The position numbers and the translations under genes are program-made. From Blastocatellia bacterium (GTDB lineage: Bacteria; Acidobacteriota; Blastocatellia; HR10; J050), in the NCBI GenBank assembly GCA_026985075.1, contig JALSQX010000029.1, positions 1-42,514 on the forward strand: DNA of 42,514 nt, read 5' to 3'. Positions within the stretch are counted from its first letter, which is position 1; every line of letters begins with the position of its first letter. Below are positions 35,546 to 42,514 of the stretch, one piece after another. Below the pieces are notes generated by a model, which saw only the letters and a program-made list of their open reading frames with translations, did no database searches and was not told where the DNA came from.

Positions 35546-35566
35546 GCGCAAGATGCCATCTTGCGC
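35546..35566. repeat. REP-like palindrome, best copy of the GCGCAAGATG family
   Basis: Arms GCGCAAGATG and CATCTTGCGC are exact reverse complements around one C. It lies inside the operon between bcrB and bcrA, where it may cause partial termination or mRNA processing. The flank 35567-35620 resembles 10820-10858 in reverse. Confidence 0.7.
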
Positions 35567-35702
35567 TCCGTTCCCCAACGAGTTCATGGTCATCCCTTCG
35601 GTGCGACTCGCGGGGTCATGGATGACTCCTTCATGATTGGTCATGGGGAGTGCCCCGGTCGATGCCCGAGTCATGCTCCCCGATTCTTCGATGAGCGATG
35701 GC

Positions 35703-37052
35703 TCACGCCTCCCGTTGGGCGGCCACCTTGCGCGCGGCCAACCCTTCGAAGAACGCGTCCACCCGGTTCTTGAGCTGCGCTTCGGAGACCACCCGCCGAT
35801 CCATCATGTCGGATTCGATGAACAGGCTGGGCACGTCGCGGGCGGCCATCAACGCGCGCCGATTATCGGCCAATCCGGTGGAGACGGTGCGACAACTCTT
35901 GATCGGATGGTAGACCACGCCATCCACCTGATATTCATCGATCATCTGGATGAGGGGCCGGTCCTGATAGAACATGGAGTCCATGGCGTCGCGCACGCTG
36001 ATGAGCACGCCCTCGGCGAGACTCTCCAGGGGGCGATCCAGATCGTACTCGAATCCCAGATTGGCGCCCCCGGCGGCGAACCACAGGTAGGTGGAGTTGA
36101 CGAACGTCCCTCCCCATTGGGTGAACAGCTCGCTGAAGCGACGAAAGATGGGATAACACGGCACGCCCACGAAGATCAACCGGTATTTCTCATCCACCAG
36201 GGTGCCGATGCCGTGAGCCACTTTGTATTCCATCTCCTCCACCAGGCGCTCGAAATAGCGGGCACCGGCCGCCGTCCCACGAAAGGCGTTGGAGACGCCC
36301 AGATAGATCGTACCGTCAGTCAGCGCATTGAACACCGACGGTCGGCTCCGATTGAGCGCCAGGACGCGCTTCCACCCTCGATTCATGACGTTGACGTAAC
36401 CGAGCACCTCGCGCAGCCGATCGATATTGAATTTCTTGCCGGTGATCTGCTCGCACAACCGGATGAGGTCCTTGATCTGGGCTGCCACGTAAGCGCAGTC
36501 GTTCTGGAAATCGGGATCGCCCGGCCAGGTTTGTCGACCGGCAGCGCGCGTCCCGGGAACATCCAAGACGAACACAGGGATGTGATACATCCGCTCCCAG
36601 ATCTCGCCCCACTTGATATAGGTATTGCAGGCATTGGTCAACACGGCCAACTGAGGCTTGGGAATGCGTCCCATAGGATGTTGGCCGCCGAGCAATTGCA
36701 CGGCCACATCGGCCTTCACATACCCGCAAATGTCCGGCGAGTATCCGTAATCCTCCGCCTGGTCCAGATACTCGTGGGCCACTCGTCGCACGGCCGTCTG
36801 CAGCGAGTGAATTTCCGGGAAGACGGTGGGCAGATCGAAAACCCGTAAGATCTCGGCCATGCTCCCCATCACGAAGACGTAAGCGGCGGCTCCGCCCCGC
36901 TCGGCCGTCTCGGTCAATCCCTGGAACCACTCGCGGAACAGTTGCGCGCCCTCCCGATTACCGCGCCCAACGATGTCTTCATGGGCGACTGGGGATGCCG
37001 GATGCGATTCTCGATGCCCACCCTCTGACGTCACGCGTGAGTCCGTCATCAT
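35703..37052 (-). CDS. bcrB: benzoyl-CoA reductase beta subunit (2-hydroxyacyl-CoA dehydratase family)
   Basis: 449-aa catalytic subunit of the HgdA/HgdB-like family. Cysteines likely to bind the iron-sulfur cluster are in [23 protein letters not shown] and [16 protein letters not shown]. Length fits BzdO/BcrB (about 440-450). With the gamma subunit it reduces benzoyl-CoA to cyclohexa-1,5-diene-1-carboxyl-CoA. The preceding gene's stop overlaps a GTG at 37067; ATG 37052 follows AAGGGGGACG and is taken as the start. The presence of two activases, not one, argues for benzoyl-CoA reductase over 2-hydroxyacyl-CoA dehydratase. Confidence 0.9.
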   Translation of the reverse strand: MMTDSRVTSEGGHRESHPASPVAHEDIVGRGNREGAQLFREWFQGLTETAERGGAAAYVFVMGSMAEILRVFDLPTVFPEIHSLQTAVRRVAHEYLDQAEDYGYSPDICGYVKADVAVQLLGGQHPMGRIPKPQLAVLTNACNTYIKWGEIWERMYHIPVFVLDVPGTRAAGRQTWPGDPDFQNDCAYVAAQIKDLIRLCEQITGKKFNIDRLREVLGYVNVMNRGWKRVLALNRSRPSVFNALTDGTIYLGVSNAFRGTAAGARYFERLVEEMEYKVAHGIGTLVDEKYRLIFVGVPCYPIFRRFSELFTQWGGTFVNSTYLWFAAGGANLGFEYDLDRPLESLAEGVLISVRDAMDSMFYQDRPLIQMIDEYQVDGVVYHPIKSCRTVSTGLADNRRALMAARDVPSLFIESDMMDRRVVSEAQLKNRVDAFFEGLAARKVAAQREA

Positions 37053-37063
37053 CGTCCCCCTTT

Positions 37064-38230
37064 TCACGTGAACAGAATGTTTTCCACAAACGTCTCCAAT
37101 TGAAGTTCGAGGTGATCCAGACTGGTCATGTTCTCCTCGAATTCGCTGACGAAATAAGGAATGCCCTCTTTATCCAGCGCGCGCGTGTAAGCGACCTGCT
37201 CGTCCAATCCCGGCTCGCACATCTTGGCCGCGGCGATGATGGCCGCCTGGGCACCGGAAGCGCGAATGCGTTCCAGCAGCATGCGCTCTTTGGGTTTCCG
37301 GTCATCGTGCTGCACGGGACTGTAAGAGGATTTCTCCAGATAGGCCTCGGCGAGATTGAACAACGGATCGCCGTCCAAGGGAACATCTTCCATGATCCAC
37401 CGCAGACCGATGAGCAGATCATCATCGACGACGTAACACGATCGGCCCACGGCGCGGATGAGATCCAGCGGCGGTTGTTCGCAGAATCCGCCTTCGAAGA
37501 CCACCCGGAGCCGATCCTGTGGACGAGCCTTCCGCTCTCGAATCAGGGGCAAGACGGTGCGCAGCAACTCATTGTGCTCCTCGCGGAAGATCAACCCGCC
37601 GACGGCGAGCAGCACGTAGGCCTCATCGGCCGAGATCAGCCAGGGCGCCTCGCGCTTGATGGCGTAAAGCTCTCTGAGCAATCCTCGATTCTCGTTGTAC
37701 ACGGCCAGCGATCGCCGGAGGTCGTCATCGGTGACCGCGCGTCCGGCAATGGCTTCCACGTCGCGCTTCAAGCGCGCGTACTCGCCGCGGAGATAGGTGG
37801 CGGCATGGGGCGAGGTGGCATTCTGTGGAAGGTAAAGGATCTGGCAGGGGTAGGAGAAGTTCCGGCCCCACACCGCCGCCAAATTGCGCGCGGCATCGCA
37901 GATGGGATGGGTGACGAACATATCGAGCTGCACCCGACCGCTCAACGCGATCTCCAACGACGTCTTGATGATCGAACAGAGGTACGAACCGAACCGAGAG
38001 TCGGCCTGCATGGGTTCCACGGGCGCGCCGCGAATCTTCAGCGGCAGCAGGCCGGCGGCATGGACGATCTCTTCTGGGAAGTACACCTGAAAGTGGCCGA
38101 CGACCTTGCCGCCGGCTTCGCGCCAGCGCCGGACGGTGGGAAACGTCATGTCATCGAGCAGTTCGCGACATTCGTAGAAGATCTCGTCCAGTGGTTTATC
38201 GCGCCAGGTGGCGAATAAGTCTGTGGCCAT
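37064..38230 (-). CDS. bcrC: benzoyl-CoA reductase gamma subunit (2-hydroxyacyl-CoA dehydratase family)
   Basis: 388-aa catalytic partner of bcrB. It carries the family start [35 protein letters not shown], and cysteines in [21 protein letters not shown] and [11 protein letters not shown] that should bind the second cluster. Length fits BzdN/BcrC (about 380-390). ATG 38230 follows GAGGTGAAT; it begins 16 nt after the GNAT gene, so the two are likely translated from one message. Overlap with bcrB suggests equal amounts of the two subunits. Confidence 0.91.
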   Translation of the reverse strand: MATDLFATWRDKPLDEIFYECRELLDDMTFPTVRRWREAGGKVVGHFQVYFPEEIVHAAGLLPLKIRGAPVEPMQADSRFGSYLCSIIKTSLEIALSGRVQLDMFVTHPICDAARNLAAVWGRNFSYPCQILYLPQNATSPHAATYLRGEYARLKRDVEAIAGRAVTDDDLRRSLAVYNENRGLLRELYAIKREAPWLISADEAYVLLAVGGLIFREEHNELLRTVLPLIRERKARPQDRLRVVFEGGFCEQPPLDLIRAVGRSCYVVDDDLLIGLRWIMEDVPLDGDPLFNLAEAYLEKSSYSPVQHDDRKPKERMLLERIRASGAQAAIIAAAKMCEPGLDEQVAYTRALDKEGIPYFVSEFEENMTSLDHLELQLETFVENILFT

Positions 38231-38246
38231 ATTCACCTCATCCCCC

Positions 38247-38765
38247 TCACAGGTTCAATTTTTTTTCCAGCTCGATGAACGGCCCGCGATCGAATCCCAT
38301 GGCGGTGAAGAACGAGAGCACTTCACCATCGGACCACTCGACCATGGTGCGCACGTTCTCGATACCCTTCTCGCGAAAGTAATCCAGCACTTCGGCCAAC
38401 AACCGTCGACCGATGCCCTGGCGACGATAGTCCGGATGGACGGCCATGGCCGTAATCCATCCGGTGGGCGGCTGCCGGAATTCCCAACTCCGAATCTCAC
38501 CGATCATGAATCCCACCACGCGACCGTTGACTTCGGCGACGCGGGCCAATTGAGGATCAATGCCGCTGAGGAACTGGTTGGCGGCAGCGATCGCTTCCAG
38601 ATCCTGCTCGGCCAGATAGAGCGCCAGCTTGCGCCGCCAATAGTCAGGTTTGGCCTCGCCGATGGCTTTGGCGTCGATCTCGATGATGGCATCGATATCA
38701 TCCGCCCGCAGCCTCCGGATGGTGATGACCGGCGCCTTCTTTCGTCGTGCGTGTCGTGCGCTCAT
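38247..38765 (-). CDS. GNAT N-acetyltransferase, first gene of the benzoyl-CoA operon
   Basis: 172-aa GNAT-fold enzyme with the acetyl-CoA loop [10 protein letters not shown] (114-123), [25 protein letters not shown] and [22 protein letters not shown] 38765 follows GAGGTCGAACG. It is the promoter-proximal gene, 13 nt downstream of the predicted start of transcription. In Rhodopseudomonas palustris a GNAT protein (BadL) takes part in controlling benzoate genes by acetylating an aromatic effector; a similar signalling role, or acetylation of a pathway enzyme, is possible here but not shown. Basic residues 1-10 (SARHARRKK) are unusual. Confidence 0.88.
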   Translation of the reverse strand: MSARHARRKKAPVITIRRLRADDIDAIIEIDAKAIGEAKPDYWRRKLALYLAEQDLEAIAAANQFLSGIDPQLARVAEVNGRVVGFMIGEIRSWEFRQPPTGWITAMAVHPDYRRQGIGRRLLAEVLDYFREKGIENVRTMVEWSDGEVLSFFTAMGFDRGPFIELEKKLNL

Positions 38766-38787
38766 CGTTCGACCTCGTTGTTTTTTA

Positions 38788-38803
38788 TGCAAGACCTGTG
38801 CCA
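38788..38803 (-). promoter_or_regulatory. sigma-54 (-24/-12) promoter of the benzoyl-CoA operon
   Basis: On the minus strand TGGCACAGGTCTTGCA has GG and GC at the invariant -24 and -12 positions with consensus flanks TGGCAC-N5-TTGCA. Transcription would begin near 38778, 13 nt before the GNAT start. Confidence 0.88.
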
Positions 38804-38928
38804 TCGCCGCAGAGTGTAGACGATCACCCTGCACCGAGGAGCGCTAATCCTCATCGATGCCGAGGGTTATCGCCTTTCCCCGCATCAGGGATCGCGCCCC
38901 CCGGACGCGTCATCCCAAGGCGCTGTTT

Positions 38929-39051
38929 GCCACATTTGTCACGGTCTCTCATCGGCCGGAATGGTGTGACTCGCCAAACTCCCTGAGCGAGCGTCACTTA
39001 GACGGTGACAAAAATGGCAGCGTCGAGACACCCCCCAGTGACAGAAATGGC
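38929..39051. promoter_or_regulatory. three 14-bp repeats, likely activator binding sites
   Basis: GTGACAAATGTGGC (38929-38942, minus strand), GTGACAAAAATGGC (39005-39018) and GTGACAGAAATGGC (39038-39051). The latter two are direct repeats spaced 33 bp, three helical turns. They lie about 150-270 bp upstream of the sigma-54 start, the usual distance for enhancers, and directly beside the activator gene at 39194. The gap 38766-39193 holds no supported gene. Confidence 0.7.
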
Positions 39052-39193
39052 GTTCATCGAAGCGTCTTCTCCAGGCGCGGCAGTCCGGATCGCGTGGAAT
39101 TCGTTCTCCGGAGAGGAGATGCTCGTTGAGCCTCCATGATGCGCTCGCCATGGCCCTCGCCAGAGGTTCAAGGCGTCGGGTCAGGGGCGCTCC

Positions 39194-40117
39194 TCATGAC
39201 GAGCGGCGATAAGAGATCCCGTATTTTTTCAGCTTGCGATAGAGCGTGCGCAGGCCCAGTCCCAATCGTCGGGCGGCCTCTTCGGGATCAGGATACTGGC
39301 GCATCATTTCGGCCAACAGGTGGGCCTCGAAGCAGGCCGTCTTCCGCCTGAGATCGGTGCCCATGAGGACATCGCGCTGGTGACAGCGAGCGACGATGTG
39401 CTCCGGGAGATGCGCAACCTGAATATCTCCCCCTTCAGATCGCGCCAAGGCCTGGGCGATCACATTCTTCAATTCCCGGACGTTGCCCGGCCAAGGATAA
39501 CACATGAGGAGTTCCAACGCCGTCGCCGAGATGCGGGCGCCGACTCCATCCTCAGCGATGAAATATTTGATCAGCGCCGGGATGTCCTGAAGCCGCTGAC
39601 GCAGCGGAGGAATGGAGTAGACGAAAATGGACAATCGATAGTAGAGGTCGCGGCGGAATTCGCCACGATCGACCTTGAGCTTGATATCGGAATTGGTGGC
39701 GGCAATGAAGCGTACATCAATGAGGCGATAGCGAGAACCGCCCAGGGGTCGCAATTCCTTGGTCTCGATGGTGCGGAGCAACTTGGCTTGCGCTTCCGGC
39801 GGCATCTCCACCACCTCGTCCAGGAAGACCGTGCCCCCTTGAGCCTGCTCCAGCAATCCTTTTCGGCGTTGCGTAGCTCCGGTGAACGCGCCTTTCTCGT
39901 GGCCGAACAGCTCGCTCTCCAAGAGATGCGCCGGAATGGCTGCACAGTTGATCGGCAAGAAGGGTTTGTTCCGTCGTCGAGAGTGCTCGTGAATGTAGCG
40001 GGCCAGAACTTCTTTACCCACGCCGGTCTCACCGAGAATCAATACCGCCTCATTACTGCGCGCAGCGATCTCGGCATCCCGAAATATTCTCTCCAATGAT
40101 CCAATGTAGAGGCTCAT
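39194..40117 (-). CDS. sigma-54 activator without sensory domain, likely regulator of the benzoyl-CoA operon
   Basis: 307-aa AAA+ protein: GETGVGKE (29-36), GAFTGA (76-81), GGTVFLDE (94-101), FRRDLYYRLSIFVYSIPPLR, PWPGNVREL near 210 and a Fis helix-turn-helix (EEAARRLGLGLRTLYRKL, 278-295). It begins just before the AAA+ core, so it has no receiver, PAS or GAF domain; activity must be controlled by level, by a partner, or by the AAA+ core itself. It lies next to the operon with sigma-54 promoter and repeats. The start at 40117 has GGAGAGAAC 13 nt upstream. TAGAAT and TTGATG upstream give its own sigma-70 promoter. Confidence 0.94.
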   Translation of the reverse strand: MSLYIGSLERIFRDAEIAARSNEAVLILGETGVGKEVLARYIHEHSRRRNKPFLPINCAAIPAHLLESELFGHEKGAFTGATQRRKGLLEQAQGGTVFLDEVVEMPPEAQAKLLRTIETKELRPLGGSRYRLIDVRFIAATNSDIKLKVDRGEFRRDLYYRLSIFVYSIPPLRQRLQDIPALIKYFIAEDGVGARISATALELLMCYPWPGNVRELKNVIAQALARSEGGDIQVAHLPEHIVARCHQRDVLMGTDLRRKTACFEAHLLAEMMRQYPDPEEAARRLGLGLRTLYRKLKKYGISYRRSS

Positions 40118-40184
40118 GCCCGTTCTCTCCGGCGACCGAATGACGTCGGGTGAACATCGGTTCTCCCTCTGCGGCCTATGGTTG

Positions 40185-40214
40185 ATTCTACCCGGCTGAG
40201 GCGCGAAACATCAA
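40185..40214 (-). promoter_or_regulatory. putative sigma-70 promoter of the activator gene
   Basis: TTGATG and TAGAAT on the minus strand, 18 nt apart, 68 nt upstream of the start at 40117. Four of six and five of six matches. Confidence 0.45.
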
Positions 40215-40388
40215 GGAGAAATCGAGAGCGCCGGCGAACGAGCGGCGGAGGAATGGTCAATCCACGACGATGTCACTCTCACGTAATAGCACACTGATCA
40301 GCATGGAATCGGCCGCGGGGGTGTCCCTGTTCAGGCCCCGGAGTTCGCCGCCGGGGGTTGTTACGCTCCTGTCTCCGCTACCCTTAAT

Positions 40389-40496
40389 TGACGCCTCCCC
40401 GCCGACCGAGCGGCGGGGCCTCCCGGGGAGGGGGACGGCCTCCTGAAGCTAGCTCCCCACATGACGCCTCCCCGCCGACCGAGCGGCGGGGCCTCC
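40389..40496. repeat. duplicated 35-bp hairpin, CCCCGCCG/CGGCGGGG
   Basis: A 35-bp unit beginning TGACGCCTCCCC occurs at 40389-40423 and again, identical, at 40462-40496, 73 bp apart. Each folds into an 8-bp stem (CCCCGCCG with CGGCGGGG) around ACCGAG. The region 40118-40818 holds no supported gene. Confidence 0.75.
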
Positions 40497-40587
40497 ACCC
40501 GTGTAAATCCTACCCTTGGTTGTGCCCCTCTGTGGGTCATTCAAAATAGTACACGGATGAACACAGAAACGACGGGATCTTCCAAGA

Positions 40588-40806
40588 AGAACAATCTGTG
40601 CACATCCCGCTTTTCGCTGTGTGAATCTGTGGGCTATCCCCCGCCTCTCGCTGTATGAATCTGTGGGCGATGAATGGCCTACAGATTGGCACAAAAGCGG
40701 TGGGATCAACACAGCTCAACCGAAGGGAAGATTTGTGCCCATCCCGCCGTTCGCCGTGTGAATCGGTGGGCCATTCCTCGCCTCTGGCTGTGATGATCCG
40801 CAGGCC
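40588..40806. repeat. diverged direct repeat with TGTGAATCTGTGGG motifs
   Basis: About 80 bp at 40588-40668 resembles 40724-40806 (phrases such as CGCTGTGTGAATCTGTGGGC and CGCCGTGTGAATCGGTGGGC). Each unit contains two relatives of TGTGAATCTGTGGG. It looks like an old tandem or dispersed intergenic repeat. Confidence 0.5.
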
Positions 40807-40818
40807 ATCTCTCCACGC

Positions 40819-42514
40819 TCACGGACAAGGATCATTGTCATCCACGTTTCGATCCACAATGCTACCCAAACCGCGTCCCTGTGCCGTCGTCAACCGCGCC
40901 GTCCCCGTCCGCCGCACCAGCGACACCCCGCCCTGCAACACCTCCCCACCGGAGCCTCGCCCCTGGAAGTTGAGCGCTCCGCGATCAATGCTGAGCATCA
41001 CCTGCCCTTCCACCACACTCCCATCACTCAACCGCCACTGAAACCGCCCACTGCAGGGGGAAAGGCGCAAACATTGTCCCGTGCGGTCGTCCCCCAACAC
41101 CAACACATCGTTGACACTGACATTGACCGTATCGGTGTCGGTCGCCCCACAGGGATCGGTCACCGTCAGCTCGAACACCAACACATCGCAGAGGCCGTCG
41201 CCCACCTCAGGCGCCGTGAAACTGGGCGTCGCCGACGTGGGATCGCTCAACGTCACCGCCGGCCCACCCACCTGTACCCACTGGAAGGTGAGCGGCTGCC
41301 CCGCATCGGGATCATGGCTCCCACTGCCATCCAGCGTCACCATCGCCCCCTCATCCACCTCCTGATCCACACCGGCATCGGCCACCGGCCCACTGTTGAC
41401 CACCGTCACCGTCACCGTGCAACTGGAACTGTTGCCCGCCGCATCCGTCGCCGTGAACGTGATCGTGTGGGTGACCGCTCCCGCTCCCACCGGCCCAGCC
41501 AACACCGCGGGCAACGGCGGATCACTGCTGACCACCGGACCGGGATCGCAGGTGTCGCTGGCCGTCGCCGAAGTGTTGAACACCGCCTGACAACCGGCAT
41601 CGGCCACCAGCGTCACATCCGCCGGACAACTGATCTGAGGCGGCGTCGTGTCCACGACCGTCACCGTGAACGTGCAACTGGCCGTGTTGCCACTGGCATC
41701 GGTCGCCGTGCAGCTCACCGTCGTCGTCCCCAACGCAAACGTGCTCCCCGACGCCGGATCGCACACCACACCGGGACTGGGATCACAGGTGTCGCTGGCC
41801 GTCGCCGCAAACGTCACCACCGCTCCATCCGGACCGGTGCACTCGACGGTGATGTCTGCCGGACAACTGATCTGAGGCGGCGTCGTGTCCACGACCGTCA
41901 CCGTGAACGTGCAACTGGCCGTGTTGCCACTGGCATCGGTCGCCGTGCAGCTCACCGTCGTCGTCCCCAACGCAAACGTGCTCCCCGACGCCGGATCACA
42001 CACCACCGTGGGCGTCGGATCACAATTGTCCGTGGCCGTGGGCGTGGCAAACGTCACCACCGCTCCATCCGGACCGGTGCACTCGACGGTGATGTCTGCC
42101 GGACAACTGATCTGAGGCGGACCAATGTCACTGGTGCACACCGGAGCCTCAAATGCGCCAATGTCGCAACGGGCCGTGCCATCGCCATCGCCGTCTATCG
42201 GCCGACCCACACCCCGCTGATCGGCCGCTTCGCAGGCCGGACTGCCACTGCCCGGCACCGCCGGATTCCCAGCATCGATGGCCGGACTGCCCGCCAACAA
42301 CGCCTGCGTCTGGGTGGGACCACCGTTATCCTGCAACGGCCCCAGCAACGGATCGGTGTTGTTCATGTCCCCGGTGGCGCTGAAGCTGCAGCTCCCATCG
42401 CTCGAAATGTTGTACCCCAACGAGGTGATGGTCCCACTACAGTTCCCCCCCGACGGACTGTTGGCAATGATGCTGTTGCTGACTTCCACCGCCCCCGAGT
42501 CATTCAAGATACCG
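40819..42514 (-). CDS. secreted HYR/PKD repeat protein, C-terminal part (5' end outside window)
   Basis: Runs off the right edge; at least 564 aa are visible. It starts with a right-handed beta-helix of choice-of-anchor Q type (GTITSLGYNISSDGSCSF, LLAGSPAIDAGNP, DQRGVGRPID), then three HYR domains (PPQISCPADITVECTGPDGA, TTVSCTATDASGNTASCTFT), then a PKD-like or REJ-like domain (GPVADAGVDQEVDEGAMVTLDGSGSHD). The last 100 residues lack a recognisable sorting signal but include a short beta barrel-like region. It would be exported and is probably a large surface or matrix protein. Codon use is repetitive and the HYR units are nearly identical in DNA. Confidence 0.85.
   Translation of the reverse strand, partial: GILNDSGAVEVSNSIIANSPSGGNCSGTITSLGYNISSDGSCSFSATGDMNNTDPLLGPLQDNGGPTQTQALLAGSPAIDAGNPAVPGSGSPACEAADQRGVGRPIDGDGDGTARCDIGAFEAPVCTSDIGPPQISCPADITVECTGPDGAVVTFATPTATDNCDPTPTVVCDPASGSTFALGTTTVSCTATDASGNTASCTFTVTVVDTTPPQISCPADITVECTGPDGAVVTFAATASDTCDPSPGVVCDPASGSTFALGTTTVSCTATDASGNTASCTFTVTVVDTTPPQISCPADVTLVADAGCQAVFNTSATASDTCDPGPVVSSDPPLPAVLAGPVGAGAVTHTITFTATDAAGNSSSCTVTVTVVNSGPVADAGVDQEVDEGAMVTLDGSGSHDPDAGQPLTFQWVQVGGPAVTLSDPTSATPSFTAPEVGDGLCDVLVFELTVTDPCGATDTDTVNVSVNDVLVLGDDRTGQCLRLSPCSGRFQWRLSDGSVVEGQVMLSIDRGALNFQGRGSGGEVLQGGVSLVRRTGTARLTTAQGRGLGSIVDRNVDDNDPCP
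41621..42117 (-). repeat. near-identical tandem HYR units in DNA
   Basis: Units begin at 41621, 41858 and 42098, so the periods are 237 and 240 nt. The last two differ by only a few bases over long stretches (41880-42000 against 41640-41760). Such similarity suggests recent duplication or gene conversion, or an assembly collapse. Confidence 0.8.

Noticed and set aside
28274-38218. Long open frames on the plus strand opposite the benzoyl-CoA operon and the GAPDH-like pair (for example 28274-29380, 30580-31857, 35637-36848, 36995-38218)
   Set aside because: They mirror the codon bias of the real minus-strand genes, have no domains and no ribosome sites.
40389-40496. Possible CRISPR array
   Set aside because: Only two repeats with a 38-bp gap, strongly palindromic GC units and no cas genes.
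42164-42182. GCAA-N6-GTGCCA resembling a sigma-54 promoter on the minus strand
   Set aside because: Spacing is one base too long and it lies within a coding repeat.

Overview
The window looks like one contig of a bacterial chromosome, G+C-rich (high fifties percent by eye), with intact genes on both strands, many interspersed small palindromic repeats and several large secreted repeat proteins (FG-GAP, HYR, choice-of-anchor domains). That mix, together with an ATP-dependent benzoyl-CoA reductase and a proton or sodium pumping pyrophosphatase, suggests an environmental, at least partly anaerobic bacterium. Acidobacteriota (perhaps Blastocatellia) is my best guess from the general flavour of the proteins; no rRNA or universal marker in the window settles it.

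Layout. 1-5 kb: a sigma-54 activator, a membrane pyrophosphatase (hppA) and MazG, all on the minus strand. 5-11 kb: an accessory, decaying stretch with a secreted Cys-rich protein, a small zinc-ribbon/HTH gene, a 310-bp segment present twice, a large secreted protein gene broken by one in-frame stop and two frameshifts, and hairpin repeats. 11-13 kb: a 49-aa basic protein and an oligopeptide-binding protein. 13.5-17.1 kb: a three-gene phosphorelay set (two-receiver protein, hybrid kinase, HPt) behind a textbook sigma-54 promoter; the hybrid kinase lacks its phospho-accepting histidine. 17.3-22 kb: NosL-like protein, CPA2 antiporter, YbjQ family protein and an FG-GAP protein. 22.6-26.2 kb: an NnrS-like membrane protein with DUF1858 ends followed by three different hemerythrin-domain proteins, probably a nitric-oxide or oxygen response operon. 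26.3-30.4 kb: a B12-binding radical SAM enzyme, an unrecognised protein and an archaeal-type GAPDH-like protein.

30.6-40.1 kb is the most coherent system: a minus-strand operon running GNAT acetyltransferase, benzoyl-CoA reductase gamma and beta subunits, two activase-type ATPase subunits, a 98-aa CxxC protein, an amidohydrolase-fold protein with an apparently lost metal site, a dienoyl-CoA hydratase and a zinc dehydrogenase. A perfect -24/-12 promoter lies just upstream of the GNAT gene, three 14-bp repeats lie 130-270 bp further up, and the next gene is a sigma-54 activator with no sensory domain. The pathway reads from benzoyl-CoA to 6-oxocyclohex-1-ene-1-carboxyl-CoA; the usual ring-opening hydrolase (Oah) and ferredoxin are not seen, and the amidohydrolase-fold protein sits where they would be expected. 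The right end holds duplicated hairpins and the C-terminal part of a secreted HYR/PKD protein that runs off the window.

Proposed functions are from motif and family recognition by eye only; no searches were run.
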